64,000 nt of DNA from positions 2,453,201 through 2,517,200 of the forward strand of contig OX365962.1 of assembly GCA_947247005.1 (NCBI GenBank), written 5' to 3'. This DNA comes from Spisula solida. Its lineage: Eukaryota > Mollusca > Bivalvia > Venerida > Mactridae. Shown piece by piece: positions 12,701-23,700 of the stretch. The notes under the pieces were generated by a model. That model did no database searches. It was not told where the DNA came from and worked only from the letters and a program-made list of their open reading frames with translations. Both the position numbers and the translations under genes were made by a program. How positions within the stretch are numbered: position 1 is the stretch's first letter; every line of letters starts with the position of its first letter.

Positions 12701-15700
12701 ATCTAGGTTGAAGCCTGTCCTGTTAGTGCACTCAATCAATCTAGGTTGAAGCCTGTCCTGTTAGGTTTGTCACTCAATCAATCTAGGTGAAAGCCTGCCC
12801 TGTTAGGGGTTTGTCACTCAAGCAATCTAGGTGGAAGCTTGCCCTGTTAGGTTTGTCACTCAAGCAATCTAGGTTGAAGCCTGCCCCGTTAGTGCACTCA
12901 ATCAATCTCGGTTGAAGCCTGCCCTGTTAGGTTTGTCACTCAAGCAATCTAGGTGGAAGCCTGTCCTGTTAGTGCACTCAAGCAATCTAGGTTGAAGCCT
13001 GTCCTGTTAGTGCACTCAAGCAATCTAGGTGGGAGCCTGTTCTGTTAGGTTTGTCACTCAAGCAATCTAGGTTGAAGCCCCGCTGCCCTGTTTGGTTTGT
13101 CACTCAAGCAATCTAGGTTGAAGCCTGTCCTGTTGGTGCACTCAAGCAATCTAGATGAAAGCCTGTCCTGTTAGGTTTGTCACTCAAGCAATCTAGGTTG
13201 AAGCCCCGCTACCCTGTTAGGTTTGTCACTCAAGCAATCTAGGTTGAAGCCTGTCCTCTTAGTAGACTCATTCAATCTAGGTTGAAGCCTGCCCTGTGTT
13301 AGTGCACCGCTAAGACAATGTTGCCTATATATTTGTTTAGACCCAGCTGCATCCCTTCAAACATTATTGTCTGACCAGTTTAAACTGAGACTCTGATCAA
13401 AGTCCGTATATGCCAGGCTGTGCACGGTTGTTTTGCGATTCGTATGTTTATTTACTACATGTGCAGTGTAATCTCTGCATTTGTAACAAAATCGAAAGAA
13501 AATCAAGCATGAATAGTGAAAACATCGGAGCCTATAACACCACTGCAGGCTTCGCGAAAGTCGCCGGACCGCCGGTCATGACTGGTGAAAATCAGTTTGG
13601 TCAGACAAAAATTATAGCTCGCCGGTCCGAATGTCCGTCAAAATTTTCGTATCGTCTGGTACGAAATTTATCGGTACGAAGCATTATTTCCGGTAATTTA
13701 ACGATGCGCATGCGCAGGTTGGTTGTTTAAAGGACAGAAAGAGAACTAATTTGCAAAAAGACGCTGATTTGACGAATACTTATACTGTACTCCTGTCTTC
13801 AGTATGTTATTTTTTTTAACTGTTTCCTATTAATATTGTTCGGTCCGGCCAAAATTGATTCGGTCCGGCCAAATTTATTTTATGCCGGACCGGATGTCCG
13901 GCCTTTTTTTCTCACTTTCGCGAAGCCTGCCACTGGTCGCAGGTTCGAAGCTTACTGTAACCTTTTGACATTCATATTTTTACTTCAACTTTTTATCCTT
14001 GAATCAAGGGGTTTATGTATAAAACTATTTCCCTTACGTTCTAATAATTATTATTTTGTCTTTATTTTCGGTTTTTGTAATATTTTCAATTGCATATTTT
14101 TTATTTTAAGTACATGAAAAATGTTTCAACATTCAGAAAAAAGAACAAGGATTAAGTAAAATATGTGGTCTTCACCTCTATTCTTACTATACATGTACGA
14201 GGGATGATCCATATATAACGAGAAAATGCTTATAGAAGTTTGAGTAAAATCTAAAGGAGCGTAACAAAATTATAAGCATTTTCTCATTATATATGGATCA
14301 TCCCTCGTATATACATGTATTTCAAGATCATAAATAACTATATGACCTTTATTTTCTATCTTAGGTCATAAATGAGACTATAAGTAAAGATTTGGAAAAA
14401 GTTACAAAAGAAGCGCGTGAAGTTGAGAAGAAATTACGAGCTGAGAGGATACGATTGATCCGCGAGAAGATTGCTGAATCTGGCGGAGACGTGAGCGCTA
14501 TCAGCGATGCTGGTGCGTACTTATATATATATAAACTGTCTGATTAGTTTGAATACAATGTTTAATATGTGCTCCATGTGTTCTTTGTGAGCTAGGCATT
14601 GAGGTGGTGAGCTATGTGCTGAGGTGAGCTATGTGTTGAGGTGAGCTATGTGTTGAGGTCAGCTATGTGTTGAGGTGAGCTATGTGTTGATATGATGAGC
14701 TATGTGTTGAGGTGAGCTATGTGTTTATTAGGCGGTGGGCAGATGCATCGAAATATCGATGTATTGCGATTCCGAGTGTCCCGATAGTATGGATCGATAG
14801 TAAAAGTCTCGATCCAATTACTATCCCCGATAGTTAGCTCAACTATCGATAGTTACGATAGTTTCCTTTTTATAAATAAAGTTTATTATTAATTTAAAAC
14901 AACTTCCATTTTCGTTAAAAACTAATTGTAAATAACCACACGCATCAAAACAGCCACAATGGACCAATATCGCCTTAATTACATTAATCTATTTCAGTCA
15001 AATTCTTTTTAAATCATTTCCACAAATAGTAGATTTTTATACGTATGCTGTACAACAAAGTGATATCTCACACTGTGCAAATTTGCATTTACAAATTAAT
15101 CTCTGGTTTTCAAATTTGGGCAATAACTATTGCAATAGTATCGCAATAGTTTCCATCAATACAATAGTGTCGCAATAGTACTTTCAGCAATAGCAATAAT
15201 ATTGCAATAGTCAAAATTGGACTCAATAGTCACCCCTAGTGTTTATATGATGAGGTATGTGTTAAGTTAGTGAGCTATGTGTTGATTTGTCAATGAGATG
15301 CCATGTGAGCTATGTGTTGATTTGTCAATGAGATGCCATGTGAGCTATGTGTTGAGGTGCCAGGTGAGCTATGTGTTGAGGCACCAGGTGAGCTATGTGT
15401 TGAGGTGCCATGTGAGCTATGTGTTGAGGCACCTGGTGTGCTATGTGTTGAGGTGTCAGTTCAGTTATGTGTAAGGTGCCAGGTGTGCTATGTGTGAGGT
15501 GCCAGGTGAGCTATGTGTTGAGGCACCAGGTGAGCTATGTGTTGAGGTGCCAGGTGAGCTATGTGTTGAGATGCCAGGTGAGCTATGTATTGAGGTGCCA
15601 GATGAGCTATGTGTTGAGATACCAGGTGAGCTATGTGTTGAGGCACCAGGTGAGCTATGTGTTGAGGTGTCAGGTGAGTTATGTGTTGAGGTACCAGGTG

Positions 15701-18700
15701 AGCTATGTGTTGAGGCACCAGGTGAGCTATGTGTTCAGGTGCCAGGTGAGCTATGTGTGTAGGTGCCAGGTGAGCTATGTGTTGAGGTGCCAGGTGAACT
15801 ATATGTTGAGGTGCCAGTTCAGTTATGTGTAAGGTGCCAAGTGAGCTATGTGTTGAGGCATCAGGTGAGCTATCTATTGGGGTGCCAGATGAGCTATGTG
15901 TTGAGGTGCCAGGTGAGCTATGTGTTGAGTAGAGTTATGTGTTGAGTAGAGCTATGTGATGAGCTATGTGTTGAGGTGATGAGCTATGTGCTTAGGTGAT
16001 GTGCTATGTGTTGAGTTGAGCCATGTGATGAGCTATGTGTTGAGTAGAGCTATGTGATGAGCTATGTGTTGAGGTGATGAGCTATGTGCTTAGGTGATGT
16101 GCTATGTGTTGAGTTGAGCCATGTGATGAGCTATGTGTTGAGTAGAGCTATGTGGTGAGTTATATGTTGAGGTGATGAGGTGTTGGGTTGATAAGGTACG
16201 TGTTGAGGTGATGAGCTATGCGTTGAGGTGATGAGTTATGTGTTGAGTTGAGCTATGTGTTGAGTTGAGCTATGTGTTGAGTTGAGCTTTGTGTTGAGGT
16301 GGTGAGCTATGTGCGAGGTGCCAAGTGAGCTATGTGTTGAGTTAAGCTATGTGTTAAGGTGGTGAGCTATGTGTTGAGTTTAGCCATGTGTTGATGGAAA
16401 TGGTCAGTAAATGTGTTAATTGTACATTGTTGAACCATGAAGAACATTTGTAGACATCATGAAACATTATATTTCATTATTAATACATGTACATATAAAT
16501 TTCAGACGTGCTATCTGGTAAGGGAAGTTACTCTGTTGTGACCATGTCTGTCTTACCTCCCTTTAGTTTATTATATTGTGAATTTGTTATCCCCCTTTCT
16601 CCTTGTTTCTGTAATTCAGATTTTAATTTAATGTTTTCACAAAATTTGAATATTGTGGTTAAAAATTAGGAAGTCACACACTGTTTTATATCAAGTTATC
16701 TTTTTATTCAAAGTTTTCTAGTAAATTGGTCATTATCAAATATTTATATTTTCAAATCTGATTGTTAAAACTTACAAAAATTGTAAAGAATAGTTCTTTC
16801 TTATAATAAGAGCTTATTTTTATGATAAAAAGTATTTTATAGCCTATGTACAATTCAATTGTTTTTTAACATAAAACTTCAAATTTTGTGAAACTGTTAA
16901 TGTTTTGTAGTTAGTTCTGTTTTGTTATGTACCATTGACTCATGATATATTACAGAGACTTTGACACAACCCTTGACCTTCTATTAGCATAATTTCACAG
17001 CTGATATATTGTCTATATTTATAATCCTGAATGTATGTTTTAATAAGCAAAAAGAATCACAAAGACGCTCAGTGTGTAATATCAACACACATCTAAAGGA
17101 CCGATATTGCATGAATGCTTGCGGAAATTTATATGCACAACCCAAGGACCTTGTAATATATTCATGCAAAAAGGTCAGAATGAGGTCAAACTCTCCGTGC
17201 TATATGATGTTCACACTTCATAGGAATCCTATGTTTTGTTAAAGTTTTCAATTTTCTTGATTATTTCCTTCTTTGACTATACAAGTCAAAAAAAGGAAGG
17301 AATCAGGAAAATGGAATCCCAATTATGATCTCCTGATGGAATCCCAATAGTTGTCTCCTAATAGAATCCCAATAATAGTCTCCTAATGAAATCCCAATAA
17401 TAGTCTCCTGATGGAATCCCAATTGTCTCCTGATGGAATCCCAATTGTCTCCTGATGGAATCCCAATTGTCTCCTGATAGAATCCCAATAATTGTATCCT
17501 GATGGAATCCTGATTAAAGTCTTCTGATGGAATCCAAATTATAGTCTTAAATATATATTTAAGCTATGTAGGTATCTTTCTTTCCTAGGATTTCATACTT
17601 TCCTATGGTTTGAGCCACCCTCCCACTTTGAAAAATTTAGCACATAGAGTAGAAATTTTGATTCCATTATGTGGATTGCATGAAAAAATAGGGTAGTATT
17701 TAGTACATTTCCTGAAGCCCTGTACATGTACATTTTCTCTATCATTCCGCTACTTAGTGTATTGATGTTTATTCAGTGTTGTTGTTTATTTTTTACCTTA
17801 ACAGGTCTTAAAGGCATGACAGGTAATTGTAATTTGCACTTCTTACCAGTTCTGTGTATCAAGGATAAAAAATCTGCACAAAATTAACACTAAATAGTTT
17901 ATCTTTTATTAACTGATTTACAGGTACATGTAAATGTTAACTGATACATGTAAATGTTCACTGATCCATGTAAATGTTAACTAATACATGTAAATGTTCA
18001 CTGATGAAACATGTAAATGTTCACTGAAACATGTAAATGTTCACTGATACATGTAAACGTTAACTGATACATGTAAATGTTCACTGATGCATGTAAATGT
18101 TCACTGATGCATGTAAATGTTCACTGATGCATGTAAATGTTCACTGATACATGTAAACGTTCACTGATCCATGTAAATGTTCACTGATACATGTAAATGT
18201 TCACTGATCCATGTAAATGTTCACTGATACATGTAAATGTTCACTGATACATGTTAATGTTCACTGATACATGTAAATGTTCACTGATACATGTAAATGT
18301 TCACTGATACATGTAAATGTTCACTGATCCATGCAAATGTTCACTGATCCATGTAAATGTTCACTGAAACATGTAAATGTTCACTGATACATGTAAATGT
18401 TAACTGATACATGTAAATGTTAACTGATGCATGTAAATGTTCACTGATGCATGCATGTAAATGTTCACTGATGCATGTAAATGTTCACTGATACATGTAA
18501 ATGTTTACTGAAACATGCAAATGTTTACTGAAACATGTAAATGTTACTGAGACATGCAAATGTTCACTGATATATGCAAATGTTCACTGAAACATGCAAA
18601 TGTTTACTGAAACATGTAAATGTTCACTGATCCATGTAAATGTACACTGATATATGTACATGGATTAAGTATCTAGAAACAATTCTCTTGAATTATCAAG

Positions 18701-20703
18701 CCTTGCGTGTAATTAATGTTTTTAATTATCTGCCTTGAATGTAATTCATGAATGGTCCCCATTGAATGTAAATTTATGAATAAAGGTAATAAATATATTG
18801 ATGCTCATACTTAATGGTCATAATGGATTCATTTATGGAAGAGTTACATCCCTTGATCTTCTATTTCACAAAATCAGTATGAATTACTTCCCTTTGATTT
18901 GTATATTAGTTACTTCCCTTTGATTTGTATATGAATTACTTCTCTTTGATTTGTATATGAATTACTTCCCTTTGATTTGTATATAAGTTACTTCCCTTTG
19001 ATTTGTATATGAATTACTTCCCTTTGATTTGTATATGAATTACTTCCCTTTGATTTGTATATTAATTACTTCCCTTTGATTTGTATATGAGTTACTTCCC
19101 TTTGATTTGTATATTAGTTACTTCCCTTTGTTTAATGTCTGTCCACAACATTGAGCTGCCTTGTTTTTGGGAATGTAAACAATGATCTGACATTATGTTG
19201 TTATGGAAGTTATGTAATATGTGTTCTATCATAGATGGCTTCTCTCATGTTGGTCAGTATTTATGCACAAAATGGTGTAGGGGTCAAAATGGTGTAGGGG
19301 TCAAAAGGGTGCAAATATATTAAGATATTTGTATTTTTTCACTTGATTTCTAGTATAAATTAGTGAATAATATCCTTTGCAAGCAATTTATTAATTACCT
19401 CCCTTCAATGTAATTGATTAATTACCTCCCTTTGTAAATAATGAATTGACCCTCTTTAAGTAATTTATTATACGCCCACTACTTTAGTAAGGGGGGGGCT
19501 ATATAGGAGTCACTAAATTGTCGGTCCGTCCATCCTGTCTCAAAGTTTGTCCAGGCTGTATCTTCTGTATGCATGGAAGTTTTTTTTTTAGTAACTTGGT
19601 ACATTGTTTGCCTTGATGAGACGGTGTGTCATGAGAGAAAAATTACGTCGATAGCTCCAAGGTCAAGGTCACACTTGGAGTTCAAATGTCAAAAATGGCC
19701 ATAATTGAGCTTGTCCAGCGCATAACTACGTCATTTATTTGAAAATAATCTGGCAAAAAATTAAATCTACTACCAAATGGTGTGTCATGCGAAACAATTA
19801 CTTCAATATCTCAAAGGTCAAGGTCACACTTGGAAATAGCCATAATTGAGCTTGTATAATTGTATAAAAGTGAACTATAGTAGTATAATTGTGTCGCATG
19901 ACTCACTGACTTTTTTTTGGCAATTTTTGACCGTTGAACTCAAAGTGTGACCCTGACCTTTGATATATTGACCTAATTGTGTCTACAAGTCTGCATTCCA
20001 AGATTGCACACCTTCGGCGTTGATATGATTGTAATTACATGCCTGGGTTTTGATTGCACTGGTGGTCGGCACTTGTGTCCAAGTAGATCACACAAACTTT
20101 GTACAGTATCTGCCGTTTGACATATTTGCAGTATTTATTTACAAGTGGAGAGAAATAAGTTTGGACATGTATACATAACATTGTTTTAACCTTTGATAAT
20201 GACAAAATGGTCTGATGGGAGCACTTTGTCATATGGACATGTTTCTATAGTTTAAACCATGGTTTTGAATCAAGCTAGCACTGTGTTCTATGGACATATT
20301 TCTAAAGTTTAAACCATGGTTTTGAATCAAGCTAGCACTGTGCCATATGGACATTTTTCTATAGTTTAAACCATGGTTTTGAATCAAGCTAGCACTGTGT
20401 TCTATGGACATATTTCTAAAGTTTAAACCATGGTTTTGAATCAAGCTAGCACTGTGTTCTATGGACATATTTCTAAAGTTTAAACCATGGTTTTGAATCA
20501 AGCTAGCACTGTGCCATATGGACATTTTTCTATAGTTTAAACCATGGTTTTCAAGCTAGCAATGTGTCATATGGACATGTTTCTATAGTTTAAACCATGG
20601 TTTTGAATCAAGCTAGCACTGTGTCATATGGACATATTTCTATAGTTTAAACCATGGTTTTTGTGTCGCCTGAAAAGGCGACATATAGGTGTTACTTTGG
20701 CGG

Positions 20704-20734
<31 letters not shown>

Positions 20735-23700
20735 GGCGTCACAAATTGCTTGTCCGGAGCATAACTTTGTCACCTTAAGTTCAAATGACTCAAGAATTGG
20801 TATGCATGTTTCTTGCAATAAGCCGGAGTGCAGTGCGCAAGAACCATAACTCTACCTGTCATAGTTTTTGAATTATTTCCCTTTGATTGATTTTATTAGA
20901 GCATTTCTTGTCCGGAGCATAACTTTGTCACCTTAAGTTCAAATGACTCAAGAATTGGTATGCATGTTTCTTGCAATAAGCCGGAGTGCAGTGCGCAAGA
21001 ACCATAACTCTACCTGTCATAGTTTTTGAATTATTTCCCTTTGATTGATTTTATTAGAGCATTTCTTGTCCGGAGCATAACTTTGTCACCTTAAGTTCAA
21101 ATGACTCAAGAATTGGTATGCATGTTTCTTGCAATAGGCTGAAGTGCAGTGCGCAAGAACCATAACTCTACCTGTCATAGTTTTTTAATTATTTCCCTTT
21201 GATTGATTTTATTAGAGCATTTCTTGTCCGGAGGATAACTTTGTCACCTTAAGTTTAAATGACTCTAGATTTGGTATGCATGTTTCTTGCAATAGGCTGA
21301 AGTGCAGTGCGCAAGAACCATAACTCTACCTGTCATAGTTTTTTAATTATTTCCCTTTGATTGATTTTATTAGAGCATTTCTTGTCCGGAGGATAACTTT
21401 GTCACCTTAAGTTCAAATGACTCTAGATTTGGTATGCATGTTTCTTGCAATAAGCCGAAGTGCAGTGCACAAGAACCATAACTCTACCTGTCATAGTTTT
21501 TGAATTATTTTCCTTTGATTGATTTTATTAGAGCATTTCTTGTCCGGAGCATAACTTTGTCACCTTACGTTCAAATGACTCAAGATTTTGTATGTATGTT
21601 TCTTGCAATAAGCCGAAATGCAGTGCGCAAGAACCATAACTCTGCCTTGCATCGTTTTTTTTAATTATTTCCCTTAGATTGATTTAATTTGAGCATTTCT
21701 TGTCCGGAGGATAACTTTGTCACCATGAGGTTGAATGACTTGAAACTTGGTATGCATGTTTCTTACCAAAAGCCCAAGTGCAGTACACAATAACCGTAAC
21801 TATACCTTGTGCCATTTTTCAATTTTTTCCCTTTGATTGATTTTATAAGCATTTTTTGTCCGTGGCATAACTTTGTCACCATAACTATTAATGACTCAAA
21901 AATAGGAATGCATGTTTCTTTGCTGTGACATGAAGTGCAGTGCGCAAGAATCATAACTCTAGCTTGCGTAGTGTTTGAATGATTCCCTTCAGATTGATTT
22001 TATCAGGATATTTTTTTGTCCAGAGCATTGCTTTGTCGTTTTTAGTTCAGATGACTAGAGAACTCTTGTGAGTCTGATATGTAGCCCAATACTGGATAGT
22101 TTTCCATGACAAATGTGCATTTCGTCAGGCGACACATGCGACTCGCGGAGCTTTTATGAATCAAGCTAGCACTGTGCCATATGGACATATTTCTATAGTT
22201 TAAACCATGGTTTTGAATCAAGCTAGCACTGTGTCATATGATTATGTTTCTATAGTTTAAACCATGGTTTTGAATCAAGCTAGCACTGTGTTATATGATT
22301 ATGTTTCTATAGTTTAAACCATGGTTTTGAATCAAGCTAGCACTGTGCCATATGATTATGTTTCTATAGTTTAAACCATGGGCATCAACTGATATCAAAT
22401 TAAATCAAACTCTAGTCAGTTTATTCAGGTCTGTCACTTGTATACTAACAATGCAATATCAAAACAAAGCATTTTTATTGGTTTAAACATTAGGCTTAAA
22501 CAGCAGTTGAAATCAAAACTTGAAGCACCAATTATATACAATTTTTTTACGATATACATGTAATATTTTGTAAACAGGTGACTGACCTGATTATACATTA
22601 TAATATAACAGGTTATACCTGCAATGTATTTAGGTTGATAGTAAAACAAATTATACATTTGATATTTTAATCACTCTAAACACCTCATTCCTGATGGTAT
22701 CCATTGCCACATGAGTTTGAATATTTATACCCCCGCACAATGAAATGTAAGGATGGTATACTGGATTCAGCTTCTGTCCGTCCGTCCATCTGTCTGTCCG
22801 TAGACGCATTCTTGTGGACGCAACTCCTACAGTTTTGGCAGGATTTCGCTCAAACTTTGACAGATGAACAACCTCAACATATAGATGTGCATGAAGAAAG
22901 GAATTTGCGCTGCAAGGAGTTTTGGCAGAATTATGGCACTTTGCTGGCGGGGGTATATTAGTCTGCCAAATGGCGACAGCTCTAGTTATTTTTATCAAAG
23001 TTCATGTTGATGTCTATTTTTTCTCGTACATATTTATAGATCAGACAAAGTTGAGTGATGCGGATATGGACATGAAAGGTATTGGAATAACACGCCCAGC
23101 TCGTGTCGGCGGCGACCACGGTATACCCGACGCTCAACAGGTAATTCTGAGATATCACATATTGTAGGTGTCAAGGTTGTCATTCTGTTTAAAAGGCGGA
23201 AAATGCCAAGCGATAGCCTTTATTTGCCAGTCAGCTATCTGCAGAAACATGACAGTCATATGAAGTGCCTCCCTCTCATTTGAACTCCGGTCGCCAGATT
23301 AGACAGCACGTACGCTAACCATTGAGCTACGGAGGTTGTTGTTGAAAGTTGAAAAAAGTCTATTTTTTTCAATTTTAAAAAAATGATCCCTTTCTACTGG
23401 TCATGTTTAATTTCAACCATCTTGATAGCCTTGTGGTGGGCTTTTAGTGCAAGAGTTCTCAGGTTCATTTGAGTTGCTGGGCGTTGAAAAAAAGTATATG
23501 TAACCATTGATAATTTAAAATACTGATCCCTTTCTACTGGTAAATATTGTTCTAATTATGCTTTTGTCCATCTACAGTGGTAGAGTTTTTAGTGTGAGAG
23601 GTATCTGGTTTGATTCCAGGTCACATTACATACCAAAGTCGTTACAAATACTACTGGTATTGATCTCCCTTGGTTGACACTCAGTATAGCTGGTTGACCC

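Noticed and set aside
11766..12749. [14 protein letters not shown] repeat protein
   Set aside because: Product of the 42-bp unit of an intronic minisatellite, broken wherever a 38-bp unit occurs.
10240..13310. CRISPR array
   Set aside because: The units are contiguous with no unique spacers, and the host is clearly eukaryotic.
15467..15945. GELCVEVP / VSYVLRCQ repeat proteins
   Set aside because: 24-bp intronic array, open in several frames on both strands.
20698..20737. Disease-like CGG expansion in a gene
   Set aside because: The tract belongs to the pearl-like element in an intron and is short and interrupted.
22651..22998. 115-codon - strand frame
   Set aside because: It lies across a dispersed GTCCGTCC repeat and a SINE tail. 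The frame with RTDRWTDGQ comes from the gtccgtcc tract.
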